Source of the DNA: a virus
Strand: one strand, 5' to 3'
IMG/VR virus record: IMGVR_UViG_3300036913_000049
Coordinates: 1-29,836 of that record
Length of the DNA stretch: 29,836 nt
Made by a program: the position numbers and the translations under genes. The notes beneath the pieces are model-generated. The model searched no databases, had not been told where the DNA came from, and saw only the letters and a list, made by a program, of their open reading frames with translations. This document shows positions 13,804 through 23,600 of the stretch, piece after piece; position 1 is the stretch's first letter; every line of letters begins with the position of its first letter.

Positions 13804-16797
13804 CTAATCGTAGAATGTATTGTCGTGTGGGGTATCCTTGTGCGGTAAGTCGTTATGGTTATCTGCGTGAGGCGCATCTCCGTGTGGGATGTCCCTGTGG
13901 GGTATTGGATTATCGCTATGCGGTGAATCGGAGTGCGGTGCATCTTCGTGCGGTATCCCGCAATCGCAGTGCCAAGACGAATCTTGGAAACTGGCTCCTT
14001 CTGAGTTGGCGTGGGCCGTGTTGCCGTGTGGTACTTCTGCCTGTATTACTTTTGCTGGCGTATTGCACCAGCTTGGGTCACCTGTGCTATCCGAATAGCC
14101 ATGTTGGGTGAATAGAATCTGATAATCCCAGATAGGCTTATATTCAGGTCCGGGACCTTCGTGTGAGCCTGTCACAATTGCATGACACCAGCTAGGATCA
14201 CATTTTGGGCTTGATTGCTGGCAACCGCTCGGGTCTGGATTCCCTGTTGAGGCGCTTCCTGTGATAGTTGTGCATTCATCTATGTAGGCACCGTGATCAC
14301 AATGATCCTGGTTTAAGAAGGGCACTGCGTCTTGGTTTGCGTGGAGCGTGTTGCCGTGGGGGGTGTAGGGCTGATTGGCATGGTTTGAGAAATCTGGAGT
14401 CGGACAATCACATTCATGATCTGCGTGAGGAGTGTCTGAGTGCGGCGTATCTGTGTGGGCTGGTCCACCATCGTTATAGATAACATCATTGTGAACGATA
14501 TCGCTATGATGCCAATCATCCGAGTGCGGAGTATCCGAGTGCGGAGAGCCTGCGCAATCGCAATGGATTGCCTTGTCTGTGAAGGGCACTGAATTCGAAT
14601 CGTAATGATTATTATCCAAATGAGAGTCTATATGCAGATTGTCATCGGAATAATCGGTGTAACCGTCTTCGTAACCTGCGTCTCCATGCTCTACCGCGGG
14701 AACATTGAAATGGTCGTCAAAGTCTGGTGAGACTAATGAGGGGTCGTAGCTATTTTTATGGGGTACTGCCGCCTGAATGACTTTGGCTGCATCGTTGCAC
14801 CAGGTCGGGTCTAGGGAGGAGTCTATATAAGCAAACTGGTTGAAATCAACCTGCCCGTCAACCATATGGCACCAACTCGGGCTACATTTCGGATGGCTCG
14901 GCGGGCATCCTCCTGAGTAGCCTTGCAGCATGGTGCATTCATCTGTCCAGATCCCACTGTTACAATGATCCTGGTTTATGAACGGAATGGGATCAGCGTC
15001 CGCATGACCACAATCGCAAAAAGGCATATCGGTAAAGCTATCACTATGCGAAACATTGCCGTGGACTATTTCGTCATTATGGCCCCCGTTGTGTTCATCT
15101 TGATAAGGTGCATCTCCGTGCGGCACATCATCGTGGTTTGAGTCTCCATGCGGTGTGTGGTCCCAAGGCGAATCTGCGTAGATATCCTGATAATTATTTT
15201 CATGAACCGGGCCGGGCGTATTCGAATGATTGCAAAAGTCTGAATGCTCGATTACTTGGTTGGTATCCTGCCAGTTTTGGTGAATCGAGTCTGCAAAAGC
15301 TCTGTCGGAGTAGTTTGAAAAGTCTGCAAAAGCTCTGTCGGAGTAGTTTGAGAAATCTGAAAATGTCGTATTATTATGGGTGGTATAGTCTGAATGCGCT
15401 TGATTTCCAAATGGACTGTCGGCGTGATTCGTATCAATGTGGTATGGGCCGTCGATATGCGAGACATCGGAATGGGTAACATCGCTATGATTTGAAAAAT
15501 CCCCATGACTAGAATCGATGTGGGCGGTATCGCCGTGAGCTCCCGTATGATTATAATGAGCCACGTCACTGTGGGAACTATTTTCGTGGGCTAGATCTAC
15601 ATGGGATGATGGGGAATCCGTATGCGGGTCGTTATAATGTCCCGACATGTCGCTATGGGGGGTATTCCCATGTGCGTTATCGGTATGCCAGTTATGCTGA
15701 TAGCTATCATAATACCCATCATTGTGCTGCTGATAAGCGTAATCTACATGGGCCTGGTTTCCGTGCGGATTCCCGTCATTATGTGCTGTATTGCCGTGGT
15801 TTGCGAAATCCGAATGTGAGATATCTCCGTGCGAAGCATCTGTATGTGGCGTGTCGCCATGATCATTAAAATTGCTAAATGGGGTATCTCCATGACTTGC
15901 GGAGTTTGTGTGATCATTGTAATTGCTAAAATCCGTATTTGAGAATGGCGTATCATTGTGGTTGGTCCAATCGGAATGTGCACTGCTATTTTCAAATACA
16001 CTATCGGCATGCGCTATATCATGATGGTCCGAAAAATTTCCAAACGGCGTGTCGCTATATCCTGGATCGTTAAAATGTGACTGGTCGCTATGATCAGATA
16101 TATCGAGATGAGCCTGATTTTCGAAAGGTGTATCAATATACTCAGAATCGTTTGAAAAGGCTACATCCTCATGATAGCCTGCGCTGGCATCATCAACATA
16201 ATATTCGATGGCATCGGAGTGAGGGGTATCACCATGCTCAACCCCTCCCTGGTCGGCGTGCGGATTTTCACACCCTTCGTTGAGATGGTGATATGCTTTA
16301 TATCGGTAACCTTCCACCTCATCTAAATATGCAGAATTGGCATGGGACGAATTGCACCAACTTGGATCTGATGAGCTTTGATTATGTCCATATTGGAGAA
16401 ACCGTGTGTGGGTTGCCCCGTCGCCCGGATCATAGCTGCTACATTCTGAAGTTTTTCCTGACCTTGGGTCGCTGGGCGGACATCCTGGCTGTCCGGTTGA
16501 TGGGTCTATCCAAGGTTCCCTATCAAGAAGATAGATAGGTACCCATTCGTCTTTGGGGATACCGCTATTACAATGCTCTGCGTCGCCGTGCGGTGCGTCT
16601 AAATGGCCGATTGGGTCGTTTGTGGCTTCGGGACCTCCCGGATCGGATTCTTGAGCTGGACCGAGACCATCTGCGAAAACGTATGTGTCGTTGTGTGTAC
16701 CAGAATCGCAATGCGCTACATCTAAGTAGGGAATCTCTGCTACATCTTCATGTGAGCTATCTAGATGTGCATTGGTCCAACCGATACATTCACCCAT
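13804..16797 (-). CDS. Giant His-x-Asp repeat protein, probable substrate of the adjacent radical SAM enzyme
   Basis: The 997 residues are dominated by motifs of three residues, aromatic (mostly His, also Phe, Tyr, Trp), any residue, then Asp or Asn, often in five-residue steps such as PHGDTPHSDAPH. I count roughly 150 by eye. Three cysteine-rich modules (about residues 75-155, 590-680 and 830-930) interrupt the blocks; they share HC(N/D)xG, a CxxSxPKC-like part and a DPxWCN motif. There is no signal peptide, transmembrane segment or known catalytic domain. It overlaps the stop of the gene before it (ATGGGTGA) and is followed 41 bases later by the maturase. It is probably a fibrous tail or surface component modified many times; metal binding by the unmodified repeats is an alternative. 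Confidence 0.8.
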   Translation of the reverse strand: MGECIGWTNAHLDSSHEDVAEIPYLDVAHCDSGTHNDTYVFADGLGPAQESDPGGPEATNDPIGHLDAPHGDAEHCNSGIPKDEWVPIYLLDREPWIDPSTGQPGCPPSDPRSGKTSECSSYDPGDGATHTRFLQYGHNQSSSDPSWCNSSHANSAYLDEVEGYRYKAYHHLNEGCENPHADQGGVEHGDTPHSDAIEYYVDDASAGYHEDVAFSNDSEYIDTPFENQAHLDISDHSDQSHFNDPGYSDTPFGNFSDHHDIAHADSVFENSSAHSDWTNHNDTPFSNTDFSNYNDHTNSASHGDTPFSNFNDHGDTPHTDASHGDISHSDFANHGNTAHNDGNPHGNQAHVDYAYQQHNDGYYDSYQHNWHTDNAHGNTPHSDMSGHYNDPHTDSPSSHVDLAHENSSHSDVAHYNHTGAHGDTAHIDSSHGDFSNHSDVTHSDVSHIDGPYHIDTNHADSPFGNQAHSDYTTHNNTTFSDFSNYSDRAFADFSNYSDRAFADSIHQNWQDTNQVIEHSDFCNHSNTPGPVHENNYQDIYADSPWDHTPHGDSNHDDVPHGDAPYQDEHNGGHNDEIVHGNVSHSDSFTDMPFCDCGHADADPIPFINQDHCNSGIWTDECTMLQGYSGGCPPSHPKCSPSWCHMVDGQVDFNQFAYIDSSLDPTWCNDAAKVIQAAVPHKNSYDPSLVSPDFDDHFNVPAVEHGDAGYEDGYTDYSDDNLHIDSHLDNNHYDSNSVPFTDKAIHCDCAGSPHSDTPHSDDWHHSDIVHNDVIYNDGGPAHTDTPHSDTPHADHECDCPTPDFSNHANQPYTPHGNTLHANQDAVPFLNQDHCDHGAYIDECTTITGSASTGNPDPSGCQQSSPKCDPSWCHAIVTGSHEGPGPEYKPIWDYQILFTQHGYSDSTGDPSWCNTPAKVIQAEVPHGNTAHANSEGASFQDSSWHCDCGIPHEDAPHSDSPHSDNPIPHRDIPHGDAPHADNHNDLPHKDTPHDNTFYD
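15289..15354. repeat. 33-bp tandem duplication within the repeat gene
   Basis: Two copies of a 33-bp unit, starting at 15289 and 15322, differ at one base near the end. The unit encodes eleven residues of the pattern FSNYSDRAFAD, three aromatic-x-(Asp/Asn) motifs. It is the freshest visible step in the growth of the repeat protein and stays in frame. Confidence 0.9.
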
Positions 16798-17089
16798 TTT
16801 TCTTGAACATTTCCTTATAGGCGTTCATCCGCCTCTTGTAGGTTTCCTCGTTTCCAAGCGATTCGTTTCTTTGGATAACCCTATAATCCTCGATCAATGT
16901 TACAATCATTTGAAGCTTTTCCCGAGATATGACACCTTCCTCGATCAAGAAGGTTATAACAGCCTCGGATTTGATCTCTTCAGACCATAGCCTTTCTTGT
17001 AAATTTCTGATCAAAGTGTTTTGATCCGGAGCGGTTGCTTTTGCTTCATCCTTAGCTTTTGGCAATTTGATTTTAGATTTGCTTACCAT
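16790..17089 (-). CDS. Small helical hypothetical protein, 99 aa
   Basis: After a Lys/Ala-rich start the sequence is almost entirely helix-forming and charged (NLQERLWSEEIKSEAVITFL, then GVISREKLQMIVTLIEDYR), with no cysteine, membrane segment or familiar motif. It lies between the hub/fibre gene and the giant repeat gene and overlaps the start of the latter by 8 bases, so its translation feeds directly into the repeat protein. A chaperone or adaptor for that protein is plausible from position alone. Confidence 0.65.
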   Translation of the reverse strand: MVSKSKIKLPKAKDEAKATAPDQNTLIRNLQERLWSEEIKSEAVITFLIEEGVISREKLQMIVTLIEDYRVIQRNESLGNEETYKRRMNAYKEMFKKNG

Positions 17090-17141
17090 ATTTATCCATC
17101 CTTTTCTATAATCTCTGTGGTCCCCGGATTTGCATTATCTC

Positions 17142-20100
17142 TCAAGCTCCCTTACTAAATATAGTGTCGATGAAAATTTGCCCTTGTATCGATGCGGAGA
17201 CAGCACAATGACAGGGTTGACCTGGGAAAGACTTGTTTGCCAATCCTAATTTGAGAGTATACGTGCCAACCGCGTTTACATAATCCGGATTTAATATTAC
17301 CGGTCCAACCGTTCTTTCGCTGTCCGAAATTATCGCAGGCGATCCAACGACCTCCTTGAATACTCCTTTTGTATCCCCGATATATATACTTAGATACATT
17401 TCTGGGTCGGCTGGGTCGGGTGCTGGACCTGCCTTGAGGCTGTTTGCCTTTAATAGCTCTTCAGTGGCGGGATTGCCAAAATTGTAATTTCCGACATTTA
17501 TTATTAGAGGGACCGGTTGACCGTTCTTATTCGTCGTGCCTATTGTGAGATAATCGTGCAAGGCATCATTCGTAAATTCTTCAGTCTCAAAAGCTTCAAT
17601 TTCGTGGTCGTGGTCTGCTGGCGAAACGTCCACCGCGCCCGATGCCGGACCGATATCACCCGAGAGTGGATGCTTATGTATGGCTGAAGCTACGTCTATG
17701 GCCTCGACGTTGACTGATGTTACTACCTCTTTTGATGCCGATCCTATATCGGTGATGACATCAACGCTGCGACTTATGACATTGAAAAAGTTCTTGCTAC
17801 AATTGACTGCCGTACAGCAGTCCGCGGTTAGTTCAGCAATTGCCGAATCTGTCGATAAAGATAATTGCCCTGCTACCAGATCAGAATTTACGTCGATGTT
17901 CTGAATAGCATTGTCAGTGTCGTCGCATGTCCCAATTTCTAATGAGTTGGTGTGAGTATGCAATGCTACCGCACAAGAGACCGATGCCGCCGAAGGTAGG
18001 GTCTTGAGCGATGCTACCGGATGCTTATGAACCGCGGAAGGCGTAGAAGCGCCGCCCCCACCTCCGCTCGAACCGTCGCCTCCGCCGCCTCCGCCCTGGC
18101 TGCCTGTTGGGGAGGAAACGGTAGCATTCGATCTATTGATTGTGATATTCAATACCAGAGATTCAACGTTAAGAGTCTTATCCGGGATGTCGAAAGTGGT
18201 CTCAAGCTCAAGGTTGTTATCAAGATTATCCTGGCTCCAAGACCAACTAAAGGGCTGGATTGTGTCGGTCTGATGCTTGATATATTTGTCAACCATATTT
18301 TTTAGGGCCTGCCAGACCTGTTCAGGCTCAATAAGCTTATCTCCCGCCTTGATGGTCTGCTTGGTTCCATCTCCAATCTGAATGTCTAGCTCCTGGACCC
18401 TTAGACAGTTCTCATAAGCAAGGCGCTTGTTTCCAACCTGGAGATTTGCCAGAACATAAATCTCGTCGCCTAGATTGCGGGTATCCAGAATACCGCTTTC
18501 GCTCTTTACAACTAGCGGAGCTTCAAATGTAATATTCTGGCTTGGGAGCATCTTGTCGGAGAGGTAATTGCTGGCGAATTTCTCGGCCATTGACTCGCTA
18601 TGTTGTCCAGGATCGGCATATCGAACGAACCGACCGCCTCTGCCCATATTAACGTGCTCCCCAGCTATTACGGCTGTGCTGCCCTGGCCGAAACCGGCCA
18701 CTATGACGCCATTGACCTGATAACGAGAGTCGGCCAATGTGAGATCCTTGATAGCGAGCAGATTATCGCTGTCCAGATAACGCCCGGCTGGATATGATTT
18801 GCTGCCCCTTCCGGCGTGGTCCATGACATCGATGTAGCAGATCCCTCCCCTATAGGATTCTTCGAATTCATAACCCGCACAGGTCAGGAGGTTAAAGATC
18901 ACTTCGTAAGGGAGATCCCCGTTTGCGGTCTCCCAATAGAGAATATTTTCCGTTAGGGCGTCGCCTGTGATCTGGCCTAATCTAATCGGTACTATGCCTT
19001 CCCATATATTCGGGACGCTGATTATGTGGTAGTAGGGGCTCGTTTGGTCTGCTAGCCTGATGTATAGTGTTTTATTATTACTATCATGGTAATAACCTGA
19101 ATTTGTGCCCGTCTCTAGGTCGTCCAAGGAGAGCCTTGTTATCAGGGCGGTACCGTCTGAGTACATCTTTGAGATCGTGTAAGGTAATCCTGAATAAATC
19201 CATTTATATACGCCTTTTTCTGTGTTTTCGTCATCCCATAACTCATAATATATACAACTATTCATTATATATATCATGCCTGGAATATTGTTATTATTGA
19301 CGGGCTCGGAGCTATTTAATATTTCTGTAAATGATACATTCTGCCAGATGTATTTTCCTAAGTAGAGTCCACCCTTGGGCGGATTGGGTTTGGCGACCTC
19401 CAGGAAGCCAAAAAGATCGGCTAAATATGTGCCATTCTCTTGCCATTGGCATGAGCGAGAGATGCCATTAAATCGCCTTTTGTCACCTGCTATGTAGATC
19501 GTACATAGGCAGTCCTCCGGAATGGGTTCACCGAGGTACATTTTAGCCTCGGATATCTGGCCGTATTTCCAGCTAATATGGCCTGAGACGATATCAGGAT
19601 TTAGCGCCCCTCCCTGGACCGTTGTAACCTCTATCCAATCGTCTTTTGAGACCGAGACGGGCAGGTTATAATATCTGGATTGGGGCCAACGCAGATCCAA
19701 TATCTTACAAGCCCATTGCTCGGAGTGCCACTTAAGGGACAGATCTCCTCGTGTAGAACCGCCAGAAAGCCACTTGAGAGATAACCGTCGATTGGTGAAT
19801 TGTTCTGAAGGCCACTCCAGGGTGAGAACTTTAGTAGCGTGTGCATTTTCGGTAAGATTGGACCAGGTAAAATACCCATATATGCCGCCGTAATCGAAAC
19901 TCTGTGAAAAAACGCTTATTGTAGGCCATTGAATTGTTAGATGTCTTCCTGTTGGGCCTCCCATAGACCAGATACATGTTAGATCCTTGGCAGTCCATTG
20001 TGAGGAGGGCCATTTTAAGCTGAGGAGTCTTGCTGCTCCCTGCTTTGAGGGCCATTTTAAGCTGAGAAGACGAGAAGCCCATTGCTCGGAGTGCCATTGC

Positions 20101-20648
20101 AGGGTTAATGATTTTAAGACTTGTTGCTGAGCATACCATTGCAAGCTCAGTTCTTTGGCGGACCATTGTGAGGAAGGCCATTTTAAGGACAGAATATGAG
20201 ATATCCACTGTACTGAAGCCCACTTTAGACTCAGTAATGCGGATATAAAATTCTCTGAAGGCCATTGCAGGCTCAACGATTTTAAAACTCTTTGTTGAGA
20301 TGTCCATTGTAGGTTTAATGATTTTAAGACTTGTTGCTGAGCATACCATTGCAAGCTCAGTTCTTTGGCGGACCATTGTGAGGAAGGCCATTCTAGCGTG
20401 AGCGTATTTGCGATGAATTGCTCTGCGTCCCAGAAGAACATCAGAGATTTAGCGATGCTCCCCCCTGACGACCACAAAACCGTTAGACTTTGTCCTGCGG
20501 TTCCTCCGGCGCACCACCCAAAAGTCAAGTCCTTAGAGAGCCATTGTGCGGAATGCCATTTTAGGCTAAGGCTCCTTGACATGTGCGCAGCTTCTTGGGG
20601 TTGAGACCAAGTGAAATGGCCGTATATTCCGCCGTAATCGCTTGCCAT
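17142..20648 (-). CDS. Tail hub/fibre protein with 14-residue Trp repeats and HxH motifs
   Basis: The 1168-residue protein has three parts. Residues 1-330 hold two blocks, each opening with DYGGIYG-x-FTWS and followed by 16 and then 4 copies of a 14-residue repeat (LSLKWPSSQWSAKE type) with Leu at position 1 and Trp at 5 in every copy. Residues from about 331 to 850 look like a tail hub or Tal protein (HISWKYGQISEAKMYLGEP, ILDTRNLGDEIYVLANLQVG). A Gly-rich hinge follows, then a C-terminal part with HKH, HTH, HKH and HDH motifs like the metal-binding tips of T4-type fibres. It follows the tape measure by 6 bases, the normal place for a tail-tip protein. The repeats probably stack into a beta structure. 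Confidence 0.75.
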   Translation of the reverse strand: MASDYGGIYGHFTWSQPQEAAHMSRSLSLKWHSAQWLSKDLTFGWCAGGTAGQSLTVLWSSGGSIAKSLMFFWDAEQFIANTLTLEWPSSQWSAKELSLQWYAQQQVLKSLNLQWTSQQRVLKSLSLQWPSENFISALLSLKWASVQWISHILSLKWPSSQWSAKELSLQWYAQQQVLKSLTLQWHSEQWASRLLSLKWPSKQGAARLLSLKWPSSQWTAKDLTCIWSMGGPTGRHLTIQWPTISVFSQSFDYGGIYGYFTWSNLTENAHATKVLTLEWPSEQFTNRRLSLKWLSGGSTRGDLSLKWHSEQWACKILDLRWPQSRYYNLPVSVSKDDWIEVTTVQGGALNPDIVSGHISWKYGQISEAKMYLGEPIPEDCLCTIYIAGDKRRFNGISRSCQWQENGTYLADLFGFLEVAKPNPPKGGLYLGKYIWQNVSFTEILNSSEPVNNNNIPGMIYIMNSCIYYELWDDENTEKGVYKWIYSGLPYTISKMYSDGTALITRLSLDDLETGTNSGYYHDSNNKTLYIRLADQTSPYYHIISVPNIWEGIVPIRLGQITGDALTENILYWETANGDLPYEVIFNLLTCAGYEFEESYRGGICYIDVMDHAGRGSKSYPAGRYLDSDNLLAIKDLTLADSRYQVNGVIVAGFGQGSTAVIAGEHVNMGRGGRFVRYADPGQHSESMAEKFASNYLSDKMLPSQNITFEAPLVVKSESGILDTRNLGDEIYVLANLQVGNKRLAYENCLRVQELDIQIGDGTKQTIKAGDKLIEPEQVWQALKNMVDKYIKHQTDTIQPFSWSWSQDNLDNNLELETTFDIPDKTLNVESLVLNITINRSNATVSSPTGSQGGGGGGDGSSGGGGGASTPSAVHKHPVASLKTLPSAASVSCAVALHTHTNSLEIGTCDDTDNAIQNIDVNSDLVAGQLSLSTDSAIAELTADCCTAVNCSKNFFNVISRSVDVITDIGSASKEVVTSVNVEAIDVASAIHKHPLSGDIGPASGAVDVSPADHDHEIEAFETEEFTNDALHDYLTIGTTNKNGQPVPLIINVGNYNFGNPATEELLKANSLKAGPAPDPADPEMYLSIYIGDTKGVFKEVVGSPAIISDSERTVGPVILNPDYVNAVGTYTLKLGLANKSFPGQPCHCAVSASIQGQIFIDTIFSKGA
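19687..20570. repeat. 42-bp (14-codon) tandem repeat array in the hub/fibre gene
   Basis: Twenty 42-bp units in two blocks (16 near 19899-20570 and 4 near 19659-19826) encode the LSLxW repeats. Within the array a perfect 78-bp stretch, 20105-20182, recurs at 20315-20392, exactly 210 bp (five units) away, showing recent multi-unit duplication. Confidence 0.9.
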
Positions 20649-20654
20649 TGAACC

Positions 20655-23600
20655 TTATCGATTTAGATTGTTGTCGGTTTGGATCTTCGCTATCTTATTT
20701 GCCAGCTCGTCTATATTGCCTATAAGAATTCCATCGAAATGATAATGATTTTCTATCACAGACGGCTTGCCGCCGCCTTTTATTAATGCCCCTCCGTGAG
20801 GCACCACATATTCTTCACCCTCCTCGCCTACGAGGGCGGCTGTTGCTCTTGATGGGGTCGGGCCGCCTGATGCATAGGTCGGGTATTGAGAAGTGAATCC
20901 AGTAAATCCGCTACCCCAGACAGAGGTATCGCCAGCGTGGCCGAAATAATTTGCTAGATTGGATAAACCTCCGCCGTTACTGCCTGCCGAGCCTCCGCCG
21001 CCTCCAACAACGTCAATACCTACTGTTATTGTTGCCGACATACCATTAATAGTACTGACCGCTTGATTCGCTGATGCGAGCGCAGGGGTGGTGTCGGCGT
21101 CAGTTTTAATCGTGGCTGACTTCGCGCTCATATCCTTGAGCATTGCATCGGTCTGTTGCTTGTAGGAGCCTGTGTCGAGGTTTAGGACCTGACCGTTACT
21201 CTCTCTGCTTATACCCTGTTGGGCGTAAGTATCATACAAGGCCGAACCTGTCCTAGCTGGGATAACAGGAGGATAGCCGTTAGCCTGATCCCAGGCGGCG
21301 TATTTGTCGCCTGAGGCGCCGATATAAGCGCCCCTGAATAGGTCTGTCTGGGCCTCTTGCCATTTGCCAAAATCGGACATGACACAACCGGTACAATCCG
21401 AGACTACCCCTGATAACTGATTGAATCCGACGCTGGCATTTGCTACTTGGGCGGAACAAGATCCCGCTGCTCCGCCACAAGTTGAACAGGACGAACCTAA
21501 ATTTCCTAGAGCTGTGGAAATCGCAGGAATCCCCGCCCCTGACAGTGTAGCGTTCAGTTGGTCGATAAGGAGGGACCAATCTATAGTTGCGGTTTCAAGG
21601 GCTCGGGCTGATGCGTCAGTTGAAATTTTGAGGTTATCTGCTGCTATGGCGGCTTTGTCTTCTGAAATAACTTTATCAGAATCATATTTATCCCACATGC
21701 CACCTAACTTAGATATGGCGTCTGTGTCATATTGTGCGAATTTTGATGCCTGATCTGAAGCTGTGCCCATATCTTTTATGCTTTTACCAAGATCATCGGT
21801 TTTAACTTGCGTATCGGCGAGATTTTTGGGGGTGTAAACATTCGGTTGTGGGGTCGCTGGAGGGTATTGTGTCATTCCAGGTTTGGTGGTTGTGGTGATA
21901 GGGGTGAATGACCCTGCGCCCCCCACTGGCGATTTAAGACGGGTGTTCAGGTCAACATCCTGCTGTTCCATATAGTTATAAGCCGATGCTGCTAGGCCCT
22001 CTATTGCAGGTTTCCATATCGAAGACCATATAGTACTTCCGCCTTGCGTTGTCCCGGCGACTTTATCAGCACCCGATCCCTGAATTATGCCAGTATTGCC
22101 GCCTATTCCAGAGCCGGGGATTACATCGCCAGATTTATAAATGTCTTCGCCTGCGGATGCTCCCATTCCAAGTTTTCCAAGTAACCAAGCTTCGCTGCCT
22201 CCAAGTTTATCAGACCATGATTGCCCGGATGCGGATTGGGTTTGTGGAGCCGGAACATTGGTTTGTGGCGCGGGGGCTGGGGTATTGACGATATCATTTG
22301 GATGCGTTGCAAGATACTGGTTTATGCCACTCTCGGCAGCGGATTGTGAAGCATATTCAGAGCCATAAGCCCCCTGCATCGGCTTTCCGGTTGATGCGTC
22401 CATTATAACATATGTTGGGCCGCCTAGAACACTCTTATCACCATTTGGATTAGCAGCAACAGAAAACCGGGTTTGATTAACTTGCGGGGCTGATGTGCTT
22501 TGACTTGTGCCTGTGCCAGTTCCTGCCCCTTGTTGAATTAGATTGAATCCGCCTGCCGCCTGCGATGCACCATTTATCGCACCGACCAAATCCCCACTGA
22601 ATGCATCGGCTAACATTTCGACAGATGCTATGACTCCTGCTATTGCCCCCACTGCACTATCATGGAAATTGTAGATTGCCTGGATAGCACCGATTGTGCC
22701 TTCATCAAAATTCAGTTTCATGGTGTCGGCGGCTAATTTGGAGTGATCGCCGAGTACGGTTTCAAGAGGTTTTAGAAGCGAATCGAGCGGCGTTTTTCCA
22801 AATAGAATATCCTGCCAGTTTAGCCCGGCCCCAATTACACCTTCCACATAAACAAGGGCCCCATTCAGAAGAGTAGCGAGAGCGTTCCCTAATGCGCCTG
22901 CATCCTGGTTATCTATGCCTGATGCAAACCGTGATACTAGGTTTTGGCCAGCCTTTTCGCCCGCTGCGCTCCAATCATAATTTTCGAAGTCCTGTGCTAG
23001 ACTATCAAGGGCTCCTTTTATGTCGCCTGATTGAATTTTCTTGATAAATCTGTCGAATGCGTCGTAACCAGGACCTGCCAGCCAATTAGACCAATCTTGC
23101 GCAGGTCCGGCTACAACCTTTCCAATCTCATGGCCCATCTGGTCGAAAGTTTCGCCACCTCTATTTAGAGCGCGAGAAAGGTCATCGGTCTTTTGGCCTA
23201 GATCTGTGTCGGCTCCCGCTGCATCTTCCAATCCAGCTTTTAAGGCATATACTTGCGGCAGATTTTGAGCTATAGATAAAGCCATGCCAGCGTTTCCAGC
23301 GCCGAAAATTGGGGTAAACAGATCCTTCCCCGTTTTCTCCTGAGCTGCATATAAATCTTGGATAGCCTTGATAGGGCCTTCTGCTTGTAATCCCGAGACT
23401 GTTAGGCCGGTACCTGTCAGATATTGGCCTATACCTTTTGCGGCTACAACCGTCTGGGTAACTTTACCTTTTGCCGATGTTGTAGATTTAAGCGCAGCAT
23501 CCGATGACTTATCGAGATTGGCAGCAAAACTAACTAAAGTCGAACCGATCATGTTGGGCATTGCTTGAGGGGCTACCTGTTTCATCGTCTCTAACAATGC

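Noticed and set aside
14300-16300. Short regularly spaced repeats suggesting a CRISPR array
   Set aside because: The repeats are degenerate, have five-codon spacing, stay in one open frame of 997 codons and lack unique spacers.
16812-16832. ATAGGCGTTCATCC, a partial match to the viral operator
   Set aside because: Only one arm matches, there is no BRE or TATA in the right place, and it is explained as coding sequence of the small helical gene.
17142-20648. Diversity-generating retroelement target in the Trp-repeat protein
   Set aside because: No reverse transcriptase or template repeat is present in the window, and the variation is tandem duplication, not adenine-directed.
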